Positions 7,621 through 16,296 of a DNA stretch of 39,018 nt are shown piece by piece. How positions within the stretch are numbered: the stretch's first letter is position 1; each line of letters begins with the position of its first letter. The stretch is from CAZLQF01 sp964561545 (GTDB taxonomy: Bacteria; Bacteroidota; Bacteroidia; CAILMK01; CAYYUA01). The DNA is taken from assembly GCA_964561545.1 (NCBI GenBank), contig CAZLQF010000026.1, positions 1 to 39,018 of the forward strand, read 5' to 3'. The notes beneath the pieces are model-generated. The model was given only the letters and a program-made list of their open reading frames with translations. It searched no databases and had not been told where the DNA came from. Both the position numbers and the translations under genes were made by a program.

Positions 7621-8901
7621 TCATACGAACAGGCCAGCCGCAAGTGTAGCTAAAAAAATAATCACTAAAGATATGGCAGCTTGCCAACGTATCGATTTTG
7701 CGCTTAAAAAGTAAATGTAAACACCTTTCATCAGGTTATTGCTGGCAATGGCCAACAATGTTGAAGTTGCAATAATGGAAAGGTCCAAAGAAAACTTGCC
7801 TTCAAATAAGTTAAGGAGGAAAGGGGTAATATCAGTAATGCCCACCAACATGGCCAGTACGTTCAACCCCAAAGTTCCGTAGGTTTCAAGTACTAAATGG
7901 GTACCTACTGAAAATATCAGAAACAATGTAGCAAATAGAATGGCTGTCTTCAACTCAAGGGGGTTGGTTTGGCTTTCAAGTTGTTGATCCCGAATTTCCT
8001 GAGCTTTAGGAACTTTCCGGTACCAAAATAGCCCTAACAAAACAGTCATCAGGAATAATAAGCTTAATGGTAAGAACAGTTTCATGGCCAGGCTTCTGTT
8101 AAATATGAACATGAGGACAAAGATCTTAATGAACATCATGGCTGTTGATAGCATCATCGAAGCGGTATAGACCTGGGATGATGCAGCTTCTTGTTGGCTT
8201 TTGCGGGCCAGAATAAAAGTGGTAGCCGTACTGCTGTACAATCCGCCCAATATGGCTGTTAGAATAACTCCGGATCTTGGAAATAATAATTTTTGCAGCA
8301 AGTAACCAAGGTACGAGATACCTGACACCAAAACCACTGCCAACCAAATGGTGTAAGGGGTGGTGGGAATGAAGGAAACTATCTGCTCATCCGGCACTAT
8401 GGGTAATATAATACCAGCAAGGATCAAAAACTTAGCTAAACTGGTAAACTCTTCGTTTTCAAATTTCTGTGAAATTGTTGTAAAAGTTGGTTTGGCCTCT
8501 GCTAATAGAATAACAGCTACAAAAATTAACAGGACAAGGATGGGATCCTGGGTAATTACCAAAGGTCCAATGCTGTAAGTAATGAAAGCCACCATCACAC
8601 TGGTAAGGCCATAACTTTCAGCGTTTTGGGCTTTGGTGTAGTAATAAATAGCAAGTAAAATTCCTAAAATAACCCCTCCTATTAGGTAAGGCACTATTGA
8701 TGAATCCAGAATGTAAAGGATGTAGCCTAAAATCCCAATAAAGGCAAAAGTGCGGTCTGTACCAAAAATGGGTTTTTGTTGTTCATCCTCATCATCAGCA
8801 AGATGTAGCCCCCTTTGTTCTAATCCGATCAACAGTGAAAGCAAAGTAACTACAACGAAAGATTTTAATTCCTGGGGTATATTTTCTAAAAATTCTAGCA
8901 T
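7621..8901 (-). CDS. MgtC/SapB-DUF4010 family integral membrane protein
   Basis: A 426-residue protein with about twelve hydrophobic segments. The N-terminal part (about 10-140) has the MgtC/SapB-like start LLSLLIGLEQRG. The C-terminal half (about 185-420) matches the DUF4010 pattern, with LGGLYSSTATTFILARKS and a Gly-rich final helix. Proteins of this architecture are widespread and annotated only as MgtC/SapB or DUF4010; transport or ion homeostasis is assumed but unproven. It is divergent from the patatin gene, with 47 bases between start codons, so the two control regions must overlap or extend into the genes. Confidence 0.85.
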   Translation of the reverse strand: MLEFLENIPQELKSFVVVTLLSLLIGLEQRGLHLADDEDEQQKPIFGTDRTFAFIGILGYILYILDSSIVPYLIGGVILGILLAIYYYTKAQNAESYGLTSVMVAFITYSIGPLVITQDPILVLLIFVAVILLAEAKPTFTTISQKFENEEFTSLAKFLILAGIILPIVPDEQIVSFIPTTPYTIWLAVVLVSGISYLGYLLQKLLFPRSGVILTAILGGLYSSTATTFILARKSQQEAASSQVYTASMMLSTAMMFIKIFVLMFIFNRSLAMKLFLPLSLLFLMTVLLGLFWYRKVPKAQEIRDQQLESQTNPLELKTAILFATLFLIFSVGTHLVLETYGTLGLNVLAMLVGITDITPFLLNLFEGKFSLDLSIIATSTLLAIASNNLMKGVYIYFLSAKSIRWQAAISLVIIFLATLAAGLFV

Positions 8902-8908
8902 AGATTTG
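8901..8908 (+). promoter_or_regulatory. Candidate -7 element for the patatin gene
   Basis: TAGATTTG matches TAnnTTTG, 40 bases before the patatin ATG, at the edge of the divergent DUF4010 gene. No good TTTG is seen at the expected -33 distance, so support is partial. Confidence 0.35.
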
Positions 8909-8948
8909 GGTTAAATGGAAAGGGCTTAAACGAATAAGGATTGTAAAA

Positions 8949-9755
8949 ATGAATTTGCTCCCCCATAATATTACGAAGTTAAATAAAAGATATGATCTGG
9001 GTATTGTACTTTCCGGTGGCGGTGTGCGTGGCTTTGCTCACATAGGGGTTTTAAAAGCCCTTGAAGAATCAGGGTTTTATCCAAATGCCATATCCGGTGT
9101 TAGCTCCGGAGCTATCGTGGGTGCTTTATATGCGGATGGCTATAAGCCTGATGAAATTTATTCGATCTTTAAACAGAAAGGATTTTTTAAATTTTTGAAA
9201 TTAGGGTTACCCCGAACGGGTCTTATGAAACTTAGCGGCCTGATTGAGATGCTTAAAACCAATTTGCAAGCCCAGACATTTCAAGCGCTTCGCAAAAAAC
9301 TATTTGTAACAGCTACAGATTTTACCAATGGTCGGGAGGTGGTGTTTCAGGAAGGGGATTTGATAAAGCCGATTTTTGCATCGTCATCCATTCCGGTATT
9401 GTTCAGTCCAGTTGAGATCAATGGCAATACTTATGTAGATGGGGGATTGATGAATAACTTGCCATTGGATCCACTGAAAGGAAAATGTAATAAGCTTATA
9501 GGGGTTCATGTAAACCCTTTAGGACCCAAAACAGAATTCAACAATCTTATAGACATTGCAGAAAGAACGTTTCACTTGAGTGTAACAGGCCATTTGGATG
9601 ACATCAAAAAACAATGCGACCTTTTTATTGAACCATCTGGCCTTGAAGAATATAACATCCTGAATGTTTACAAGGCTGAGGAAATTTATAACCTTGGCTA
9701 TGAATATGCCCATCAATTGCTTTTAACCAAAAAGGAATACATCAAACAAGGCTGA
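8949..9755 (+). CDS. Patatin-like phospholipase family protein
   Basis: A 268-residue patatin-fold hydrolase. The oxyanion-hole motif GGGVRG is at 23-28, the nucleophile elbow G-V-S-S-G at 50-54 (Ser52) and the dyad Asp in DGG at 164-166. This is the Ser-Asp dyad of bacterial patatin/RssA-type proteins, which hydrolyse acyl esters of phospholipids or other lipids. There is no signal peptide or membrane segment, so the protein is probably cytoplasmic or peripherally membrane-bound, unlike the long Bacteroidota patatins with outer-membrane barrels. It ends convergently with the LD-carboxypeptidase gene, overlapping it by 14 bases. Confidence 0.92.
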   Translation: MNLLPHNITKLNKRYDLGIVLSGGGVRGFAHIGVLKALEESGFYPNAISGVSSGAIVGALYADGYKPDEIYSIFKQKGFFKFLKLGLPRTGLMKLSGLIEMLKTNLQAQTFQALRKKLFVTATDFTNGREVVFQEGDLIKPIFASSSIPVLFSPVEINGNTYVDGGLMNNLPLDPLKGKCNKLIGVHVNPLGPKTEFNNLIDIAERTFHLSVTGHLDDIKKQCDLFIEPSGLEEYNILNVYKAEEIYNLGYEYAHQLLLTKKEYIKQG

Positions 9756-10647
9756 TTTTGCTATGAACCTTTCCAACATCTAAAATTATTTCACGGCCCA
9801 AATAAAATGCGTGATTGGCTTTTAAATGCCCGGCCGGAAAGGCAAATGCCAGCGGAACATCCAATGAACTCAAATGCTCATGAATAATAGTTTCAGCTCC
9901 TTTACCAAAAGGAACCTCGTTGTCGTTCATATCGGTCATTGCTCCAATGATTACCCCGTTCAACTTATCAAGTTTGCCCGCTCTTTTTAAGGCCCACATC
10001 ATGCGGTCCACATGGTAGAGGTATTCGTCCACTTCTTCCAGGAAAAGGATTTTGCCTTCCGGTTTAAAATCAGAATTACTTCCGATCATGTTGTAAATAA
10101 TGGATAAATTGCCGCCCAACAAAATTCCTTTAGCATGACCATTCTGATTGTAGGGATGACCTTCAAACGTGAGGTTTTCCAGGTCGCCAAAGAGGCCATT
10201 CATCAAAGATTTTAAAGCCGTGGCGTCTTCTCCTTTTTCGTCAATTTCTCCTGCCATGCAAGAATGGATCGTTGCAGTTGCCATTTGATTGTTCAAATGA
10301 GCGTGTAGTAAGGTTACATCACTATAGCCAGCCATCCATTTAGGATGGTTTAGAAAAGCCTCAAAATCAATTTGATCAATGATCCTAACCGTTCCATAAC
10401 CCCCTTTGGCACAAAGAATGGCTTTGATCTCAGGATTATCCAGCATTTGCTGTAAGTCATAACGCCTGATTTCATCGGATCCGGCAAATTGGTTTTCACG
10501 GGCTCCAATACTATGGCCTATTTGAACCTTTAAACCATTCTTGTTCAAGTAAGCTACAGCAGGCTGGATCTTTTCTTCATCAATATAACGGGCTGTGCTG
10601 ATGATGCCGACCTGGTCGCCAGCTTTTAAAAATGGTGGTATTATCAT
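9742..10647 (-). CDS. ldcA: Murein tetrapeptide LD-carboxypeptidase (peptidase family S66)
   Basis: About 301 residues with the LdcA/MccF pattern: start MIIPPFLKAGDQVGIISTA, the nucleophile region AGYSDVTLL, the GGNLSIIYNMIGS turn, FLEEVDEYLYHVDRMM and the GHLKANHAFYLG region supplying the catalytic His. The enzyme removes the terminal D-Ala from L,D-tetrapeptides during cytoplasmic murein recycling. An in-frame ATG eight codons upstream (10671) is possible. The internal ATG at 10647 is chosen because family members begin with this IIPP motif, and it leaves 39 bases to the divergent metG gene. Related S66 proteins can instead give microcin C immunity, but the isolated context favours murein recycling. 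Confidence 0.88.
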   Translation of the reverse strand: MIIPPFLKAGDQVGIISTARYIDEEKIQPAVAYLNKNGLKVQIGHSIGARENQFAGSDEIRRYDLQQMLDNPEIKAILCAKGGYGTVRIIDQIDFEAFLNHPKWMAGYSDVTLLHAHLNNQMATATIHSCMAGEIDEKGEDATALKSLMNGLFGDLENLTFEGHPYNQNGHAKGILLGGNLSIIYNMIGSNSDFKPEGKILFLEEVDEYLYHVDRMMWALKRAGKLDKLNGVIIGAMTDMNDNEVPFGKGAETIIHEHLSSLDVPLAFAFPAGHLKANHAFYLGREIILDVGKVHSKISLV

Positions 10648-10686
10648 TAACTTCGAGCAATTCCGGTTCAAGCGAAATTAAGCAAT

Positions 10687-12759
10687 ATGAAGCAATTTAA
10701 ACGCCATCTAATAACCTCAGCCCTTCCCTATGGAAATGGGCCCATCCATATAGGACAAGTAGCTGGAGCCTACTTGCCGGCCGATATTTATGTACGCTAT
10801 TTGAGGCTGAAAGGGGAAGATGTCGCCTTTATTTGTGGTGCCGATGAACATGGCGTACCCATTACGTTGCAAGCTCGTAAAGAAGGCATTCATCCCCAGG
10901 AACTGGTAGATAAATATTATGAGAGTACAAAAAAAAGCTTTGAGGATTTTGGAATTGCTTTCGATATATTCCACCGGACCTCTGAAAAAATACATTATGA
11001 GACGGCACAGGATTTCTTTTTGAAGTTATATAACCAAGGGATCCTCAACGAGAGCGAGTCCGAACAATATTACGATGAAAAAGAAGGCCGGTTTCTGTCC
11101 GACCGCTACATCATAGGTACATGCCCAAGTTGTGGGTATGAAAAGGCCTATGGCGACCAATGCGAAAAGTGTGGCAGCAGTTTAAGCTCACAGGAATTAA
11201 TGGACCCGGTTTCAGCACTAAGTGGGGAAAAGCCTGTGACGAGAACTACCAAACATTGGTACTTGCCCCTTGATCAATACGAAGATTGGCTAAGAAATTG
11301 GATCCTCAAAGAGCACAAGGATGATTGGAAAAGCAATGTCTATGGCCAGTGCAAATCCTGGCTTGATCAGGGATTGAAGCCAAGGGCCATGACACGCGAT
11401 CTGGAATGGGGCGTGCCCGTACCCCTTGAAGGTACAGATGAAAAAGTGCTTTACGTTTGGTTCGATGCGCCCATTGGTTATATTTCTGCTACCAAAGCGT
11501 TGGCTAAACAAAGGGCCCAAGAGCAGCCGGATCTTTATTCAGAAGAGGACTGGAAAAGCTACTGGCAAGATTCAGCATCAAGGTTGGTGCATTTTGTAGG
11601 AAAAGACAATATTGTTTTCCACTGCATCATTTTCCCGGTGATGCTTAAAGCGCATGGCGATTACATTGTTCCCGATAATGTGCCTGCCAATGAATTTCTG
11701 AATCTGGAGGGAGATAAATTGTCAACTTCCAGGGGTTGGGCCATTTGGCTCGATGAATATTTGGAAGAGTTTAAAGGGAAGGAAGACGTACTCAGATACG
11801 TAATTACTGCTAATTCCCCTGAAACGAAGGACAACGATTTTAACTGGGATGATTTCCAAACTAAGAACAACAATGAACTGGTAGCGATATTGGGCAATTT
11901 TGTAAATCGGGTCATTGTCCTCACGCACAAATATTTCGAAGGCAAAGTGCCGGAACCAGGTGTATTTGGGGATCAAGAACAATCTATTAAGGGTTCTTTA
12001 CCCGAATTCCCTAAAAAAATTGGCCAATCGCTTGATCAATACCGGCAGCGGGAAGCCCTGCTTGAAATGATGAACCTGGCGCGGCTTGGCAATAAATATT
12101 TAACAGAAACCGAGCCCTGGAAGCTTTGGAAAGCAGGAGAAAAGGAAAAAACGGCAACCATACTTCATGTTGGTAATCAAATTGTGGCCAATTTAAGCGC
12201 CTTATCTGAACCCTTTATGCCTTTTACAGCCCAAAAGATGCGTAAAATGTTGAACTTTGATCGCATTAACTGGCATCAAACAGGGAGTCTTGAATTAGTC
12301 GAATCTGGTCATGCCATTAATCAAGCAGAATTCTTATTTGAAAAGATCGATGATGCAACCATTCAACAACAGCGCCAAAAATTAAGCAACAGGGCTCCTG
12401 AAAAGGAAACGCCCGAGCAGCAACCTATCAAGGAAGAAGTTAATTTTGACGATTTTACCAAACTTGACATCCGTACAGGAAAGATTATGGATGCTGATAA
12501 AATTCCAAAAGCGAACAAACTTTTAAAAGTAAAAGTGGACATCGGAGTTGAGGAAAGAATAGTGGTTGCAGGAATAGCCCAGCAATACGAGCCTGAAGAC
12601 ATTATAGGTCAGCGGGTTTCCATTCTGGCCAACCTGGCTCCTAAAAAGCTTAAAGGTGTGGAATCGCATGGCATGATGTTGATGGCAGAAGATAAAGAAG
12701 GCAATCTAACATTCCTCCAACCTGCAGATGATTTGCCGGTTGGCTCAGTGGTCCGATAG
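10687..12759 (+). CDS. metG: Methionyl-tRNA synthetase
   Basis: A 690-residue class I synthetase. The HIGH-type motif is HIGQ at 21-24 and the KMSKS-type motif is KLSTS at 344-348. A four-Cys zinc knuckle of CxxC...CxxC type lies at about 145-163. An anticodon-binding helical domain covers about 390-550. A C-terminal EMAP/Trbp111-like tRNA-binding domain (about 585-690, with DIRTGKI and ANKLLKVKVDIG) follows a short linker. The enzyme attaches methionine to initiator and elongator tRNA-Met. The length and C-terminal extension are normal for Bacteroidota MetG. It is divergent from ldcA, and no clear promoter is visible in the short gap. Confidence 0.97.
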   Translation: MKQFKRHLITSALPYGNGPIHIGQVAGAYLPADIYVRYLRLKGEDVAFICGADEHGVPITLQARKEGIHPQELVDKYYESTKKSFEDFGIAFDIFHRTSEKIHYETAQDFFLKLYNQGILNESESEQYYDEKEGRFLSDRYIIGTCPSCGYEKAYGDQCEKCGSSLSSQELMDPVSALSGEKPVTRTTKHWYLPLDQYEDWLRNWILKEHKDDWKSNVYGQCKSWLDQGLKPRAMTRDLEWGVPVPLEGTDEKVLYVWFDAPIGYISATKALAKQRAQEQPDLYSEEDWKSYWQDSASRLVHFVGKDNIVFHCIIFPVMLKAHGDYIVPDNVPANEFLNLEGDKLSTSRGWAIWLDEYLEEFKGKEDVLRYVITANSPETKDNDFNWDDFQTKNNNELVAILGNFVNRVIVLTHKYFEGKVPEPGVFGDQEQSIKGSLPEFPKKIGQSLDQYRQREALLEMMNLARLGNKYLTETEPWKLWKAGEKEKTATILHVGNQIVANLSALSEPFMPFTAQKMRKMLNFDRINWHQTGSLELVESGHAINQAEFLFEKIDDATIQQQRQKLSNRAPEKETPEQQPIKEEVNFDDFTKLDIRTGKIMDADKIPKANKLLKVKVDIGVEERIVVAGIAQQYEPEDIIGQRVSILANLAPKKLKGVESHGMMLMAEDKEGNLTFLQPADDLPVGSVVR

Positions 12760-12824
12760 AAGACCCAAGAACCTATAGCCAAGTGCTTATAAATAACATT
12801 ATTTTTCAAAAAAACTCAGTTCTT

Positions 12825-12846
12825 AGCGCTCAGTGATAAGCGCTCA
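12825..12846 (+). repeat. Direct repeat/short hairpin just upstream of the EamA transporter start
   Basis: AGCGCTCA occurs at 12825-12832 and again at 12839-12846. Because AGCGCT is self-complementary, the two copies can also pair as a 6-base stem with an 8-base loop. The structure ends 5 bases before the ATG at 12852 and could influence translation start, or be a dimeric operator half-site pair. Confidence 0.35.
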
Positions 12847-12851
12847 AACAC

Positions 12852-13715
12852 ATGACCTGGTTCATCCTTGCCATATTAACAGCCTTTTTTGAGTCCCTCA
12901 AGGATGTATTTGGCAAAGTAAGCTTAAAAGAGATCGATGTCTTTGTAGCCTCCTGGTCTTGGCGCTTTTTTGCCCTTCCTGTTTTGTTACCGGCATTATT
13001 GTTAGTCCCTTTTCCGGGATTCACGCCTAAATTTTGGGGGGCTTTGTTGGTTAGTGGCCTGATGAATATTCTTGTTTCCATACTTTACATGAAAGCCATT
13101 AAGGAAACGGACCTATCATTGGCAGTACCCTTGATAACCTTTACACCGTTATTTTTATTGCTCACTTCACCCATCATTTTAGGTGAATTCCCGACTTGGA
13201 TTGGTTTGGGTGGTATCCTACTAATAGTTTCAGGGGCTTACTTATTGAACATTGAAGACCGTAAAAAAGGATTCTGGGCACCATTAAAAGCATTGGTCTA
13301 CGACAAGGGAGCGCGCATTATGTTGTTGGTGGCTTTTTTGTGGAGTATTACTGCTAATGTGGATAAAATAGGGGTTCAGCATTCTTCTCCGTTTTATTGG
13401 GCAACGATGGTGAATGCTTTTATGATCATTGGATTGCTCCCGATTATGATGGTCAGGTCTACAAAGGTTGTTCAAAAGTTGAAAGTCAACTGGAAGCCTT
13501 TGGTTTTAATGGGCGTAAGCTCAGGCCTGGTATTATTGTTTCAAATGAGTGCTATTAAGATCACATTAGTGCCCTACGTCATTTCAATTAAGCGTACCAG
13601 TGCAGCCATGAGTGTATTGTGGGGATTTTATATATTTGGGGAGCAGCAAATTGGTAGCCGTTTGCTGGGCGTTATGATCATGTTAGCCGGCGTATTATTA
13701 ATTGCATTTGGATAG
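12852..13715 (+). CDS. EamA/DMT-superfamily transporter
   Basis: A 287-residue protein with about ten hydrophobic helices arranged as two repeats, each resembling an EamA unit: an N-terminal repeat to about residue 135 and a second from about 152 to the end. This is the drug/metabolite transporter fold, which exports or imports small metabolites across the inner membrane. The first helix carries FFESLKDVFGK, and the repeat ends contain GGILLIVSGAYLLN and LGVMIMLAGVLLIAFG. The substrate cannot be inferred. It follows metG by 92 bases on the same strand, but a separate start of transcription seems likely. Confidence 0.88.
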   Translation: MTWFILAILTAFFESLKDVFGKVSLKEIDVFVASWSWRFFALPVLLPALLLVPFPGFTPKFWGALLVSGLMNILVSILYMKAIKETDLSLAVPLITFTPLFLLLTSPIILGEFPTWIGLGGILLIVSGAYLLNIEDRKKGFWAPLKALVYDKGARIMLLVAFLWSITANVDKIGVQHSSPFYWATMVNAFMIIGLLPIMMVRSTKVVQKLKVNWKPLVLMGVSSGLVLLFQMSAIKITLVPYVISIKRTSAAMSVLWGFYIFGEQQIGSRLLGVMIMLAGVLLIAFG

Positions 13716-13832
13716 GGCCTCAAAACTTGAGCATATTTCGTATCTGTAACCAAAACCTTGCATTTTATCTTCTTTAAATTTGAAATTGCATTGAGCGCAA
13801 AATAAGTGCTTAAAGCAATAAAAAAAGTCTTT

Positions 13833-14102
13833 ATGCAAAAGCATTATATCATTAGGATACATGGCCTTGTTCAAGGCGTATTTTTCAGAGCTTCAACGCA
13901 AGATAAAGCCAATCAGCTTGGCATTAAAGGTTTTGTAAGAAATGAACCAGACAGAACAGTTTATATAGAAGCAGAAGGGGAGGAAAACAACCTTAATGAT
14001 TTTATTAATTGGTGTTGGAAAGGGCCTTCTGGCGCCAAAGTGGAAAAGGTGGAATATGAAGAAGGCGATTGGAAAAATTTTGAAAGGTTTGAAGTAAGGT
14101 AG
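13833..14102 (+). CDS. acyP: Acylphosphatase
   Basis: An 89-residue protein with the acylphosphatase signature GLVQGVFFR at 11-19 and the segment GIKGFVRN at 30-37. The catalytic Arg and Asn correspond to R19 and N37. The enzyme hydrolyses acyl phosphates such as acetyl phosphate or 1,3-bisphosphoglycerate. An upstream in-frame GTG at 13806 would add nine residues, but the ATG at 13833 gives the standard family length and start. It appears to be a stand-alone gene. Confidence 0.93.
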   Translation: MQKHYIIRIHGLVQGVFFRASTQDKANQLGIKGFVRNEPDRTVYIEAEGEENNLNDFINWCWKGPSGAKVEKVEYEEGDWKNFERFEVR

Positions 14103-14255
14103 CCCTTACCAAAACAAATAATACTTGGATAGCATACTTGATTGGTAAGAAGTGACATGCTTTAAGGTTAAGGACTTTTTGTTGGCGATGGGAACTTCTT
14201 TAGATTTTAATTCGGATTTTGAATTTTTACATCCTTTACAAAAACTAAAAAAACT

Positions 14256-15020
14256 ATGGCAGGTAAAACCATCTTAATAACAGGCGCTACTGCTGGAATT
14301 GGTAAGGCTACAGCGCATAAGTTTGCTGACAATAATTGGTCCTTAATCCTTACCGGCCGAAGGAAAGAACGGTTGGATGAATTGAAACAGGTTTTAGAAG
14401 ATCAATATAGCGTTGATGTTTTAACGCGTCAACTCGATGTAAGGGATCATCAAGCAGTTCAGGATTTTGCACAAAGCCTGCCCGATGAATGGAAGGCTAT
14501 AGATGTATTGTTCAACAATGCCGGCCTTGCAAGTGGCTTGAATTTGATCTACGAAGGGGATGTGGCAGACTGGGATAAAATGATTGATACCAACGTTAAA
14601 GGCTTGTTGTACGTTTCACGTGAAATTTCGCCACTGATGGTGGAAAGAGGCAAAGGTCATATCATCAATGTGAGCTCTCTTGCTGGGAAAGAAGTTTATC
14701 CAAAAGGCAATGTGTACGCTTCTACCAAACATGCTGTGGAAGCAATAACAGAAAGCATGCGCATTGATATGAATGAAACTGGAGTTAAGGTTTCATCTGT
14801 ATCCCCAGGTTTGGTAGAGACCGAGTTTTCCGAGGTTCGATTTCATGGAGACCGGGAAAAGGCCAAGCAGGTTTACCAAGGTTACCGCCCTTTAAAAGGA
14901 GAGGATATAGCTGATGTTGTTTACTGGCAGGCTACAGCACCTGATCATGTCAATATAGCGGATGTATTGGTACTTTCAGCCGACCAAGCCAACTCTACTA
15001 AGGTTAATAAGGGGGAGTAA
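14256..15020 (+). CDS. Classical SDR oxidoreductase (YdfG-like, NADP-dependent)
   Basis: A 254-residue classical SDR. The cofactor motif GATAGIG lies at 10-16, followed by GRRKERL, which favours NADP. NNAG is at 87-90, the catalytic Ser at about 140-141, and Tyr-x-x-x-Lys is intact as YASTK (154-158). The overall pattern, including PGLVETEFSEVRFHGD and the late DVVYWQATAPDHVNIADV, matches the YdfG group, which oxidises 3-hydroxy acids and L-allo-threonine/serine and reduces malonic semialdehyde. The precise substrate is inferred from that similarity only. The intact Tyr/Lys contrasts with the other SDR in this window. Confidence 0.9.
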   Translation: MAGKTILITGATAGIGKATAHKFADNNWSLILTGRRKERLDELKQVLEDQYSVDVLTRQLDVRDHQAVQDFAQSLPDEWKAIDVLFNNAGLASGLNLIYEGDVADWDKMIDTNVKGLLYVSREISPLMVERGKGHIINVSSLAGKEVYPKGNVYASTKHAVEAITESMRIDMNETGVKVSSVSPGLVETEFSEVRFHGDREKAKQVYQGYRPLKGEDIADVVYWQATAPDHVNIADVLVLSADQANSTKVNKGE

Positions 15021-15036
15021 GGCGATTGCTTGTTGC

Positions 15037-15058
15037 TCCTTACGTGCTGAAGTAAGGA
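15037..15058 (+). terminator. Possible stem-loop after the YdfG-like gene
   Basis: TCCTTAC (15037-15043) pairs with GTAAGGA (15052-15058) around an 8-base loop, 16 bases after the stop codon. There is no T-run, so termination is only a guess. Confidence 0.3.
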
Positions 15059-15296
15059 TATCGGCACATTCCCAATCCCAAAAGGTCCCGATGTCAATAT
15101 TTCAAAATGATAATTATGGTTAGAAAACGACAATTACAAATGTTACGAATTAGGTGAAGCCTAACCAATCTTCCTTATTGATCCTGAGTCGTTTTTTGGG
15201 GTTAATGATAAGGTTTTTACCAATTAAGGACGCTTTAATATTTATGAATTACGCCTAAGAAGATCGTTGAAGCATTGGTGGCAGGCAAAGGCCTTT

Positions 15297-15605
15297 TCAA
15301 TTATTCCATATAACTACGCCCTCAGTGTGAATTCTGTTGAGGGTTCCCTCTGAAGCTTCCTGATAATCGATGAGCTCAACATCCAAGGGTAAATCAGCCT
15401 GGCTAATGGCTTTGTTTAATTCAATTATTTGGCTGGAAAGGTCTTCATCACTGCTAAGGGCCAAATCTACATCCGAATCCGGCCGGTGGTTTCCGGTGGC
15501 CCTGGAGCCAAACAACAAGATTTTTACCTTGCCAGTCAAATGTTGATCAAACAAATGGTAAAGCTCTTGCAAGACGTCTTTAGGAATGTGAATCGGGTTT
15601 TTCAT
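15297..15605 (-). CDS. Minimal nucleotidyltransferase (MNT/NTP_transf_2 family)
   Basis: A 102-residue protein with the Pol-beta-type signature GSRATGNHRPDSDVDL: Gly33-Ser34 and the metal-binding Asp45 and Asp47. A later Asp, at about 75, could supply the third carboxylate. This is the minimal nucleotidyltransferase fold, whose characterised members (MntA) AMPylate a partner HEPN toxin. No HEPN or DUF86 gene is adjacent. Instead its start lies inside the 3' end of the HAD phosphatase gene, a 26-base overlap in a different frame, which suggests translational coupling. Whether it acts as an antitoxin, or on the HAD protein or another target, cannot be told from sequence. Confidence 0.88.
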   Translation of the reverse strand: MKNPIHIPKDVLQELYHLFDQHLTGKVKILLFGSRATGNHRPDSDVDLALSSDEDLSSQIIELNKAISQADLPLDVELIDYQEASEGTLNRIHTEGVVIWNN

Positions 15606-16251
15606 AAGTAAATCGTTGAATATTTAAATCAAATTCCTCGATCAAATGTTTCCAATGTTTCTCATTAGTTTTGTAAAAGGTTTGCAAGTTGAGCTGGGCT
15701 GCTCCTTCTAAATGTTGCGGGCTGTCGTCTATAAACAGCGTTTCTTCAGCATTGAGGTTGTGTTCTTGCATGATCTGTTGGAATACTTGCGGTTCTGGCT
15801 TCCTTTTGCCAATTTTATGCGAATAATACTCGGCTTCAAAATAAGGGCTTAGCTCCCGCCTGCCAAGCCATTGTTCAACGTAATCGAAGAATGCTTCGTA
15901 ATGAAGTTCATTGGTATTGCTTAAGAGGAAAATTCTGTATTCTTGCTTAAGGTTATTGAGGAAATCAAGGTTGGTTTGCGGGATGTAGCCAAGCATGGCA
16001 TTCCAGGCATCAATAAGGGCTTGGTCATTAATGTGATCCCCAGCGTATTCCTTAAGCTTGCTTAAAAATACTGCTTGCGGAATTTCTCCCCGTTCAAATT
16101 GATCAAAAACAGGAAGTTGTTTAAATTGGGTAAAAAGGTTGTCAAAATCAGGAATTCCAAGTGCTTTAAAGGCATCGGTGGTTTTTTGGTAATCGATCGT
16201 CAGAATAACGCCACCAAGGTCCAAAATGACGTTTTTGATTTTAGCATTCAA
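15580..16251 (-). CDS. HAD-superfamily hydrolase (YihX-like, subfamily IA)
   Basis: A 223-residue HAD protein. Motif I is DLGGVI beginning at Asp11; the second Asp of DxD is replaced by Gly, as in the YihX-type sugar-phosphatase group. Motif II is LLSNT, a Lys lies in KIGKRKPEPQVF, and motif IV is FIDDS. A helical cap sits between motifs I and II. YihX-like enzymes dephosphorylate alpha-glucose 1-phosphate and related small phosphates; the actual substrate is unknown. It is the first gene of a two-gene unit with the overlapping nucleotidyltransferase. Its start codon faces the tRNA gene 45 bases away on the other strand. Confidence 0.9.
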   Translation of the reverse strand: MNAKIKNVILDLGGVILTIDYQKTTDAFKALGIPDFDNLFTQFKQLPVFDQFERGEIPQAVFLSKLKEYAGDHINDQALIDAWNAMLGYIPQTNLDFLNNLKQEYRIFLLSNTNELHYEAFFDYVEQWLGRRELSPYFEAEYYSHKIGKRKPEPQVFQQIMQEHNLNAEETLFIDDSPQHLEGAAQLNLQTFYKTNEKHWKHLIEEFDLNIQRFTYEKPDSHS

Positions 16252-16276
16252 GTTTTTAACTTCTTTTAAAGGTTCT

Positions 16277-16284
16277 TAACTTTG
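16277..16284 (+). promoter_or_regulatory. Candidate -7 element for the tRNA gene
   Basis: TAACTTTG matches TAnnTTTG exactly and ends 12 bases before the first base of the tRNA, which is a suitable spacing for a stable-RNA promoter. The -33 region is T-rich but lacks a clear TTTG. Confidence 0.5.
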
Positions 16285-16296
16285 TATTTCTTACAT

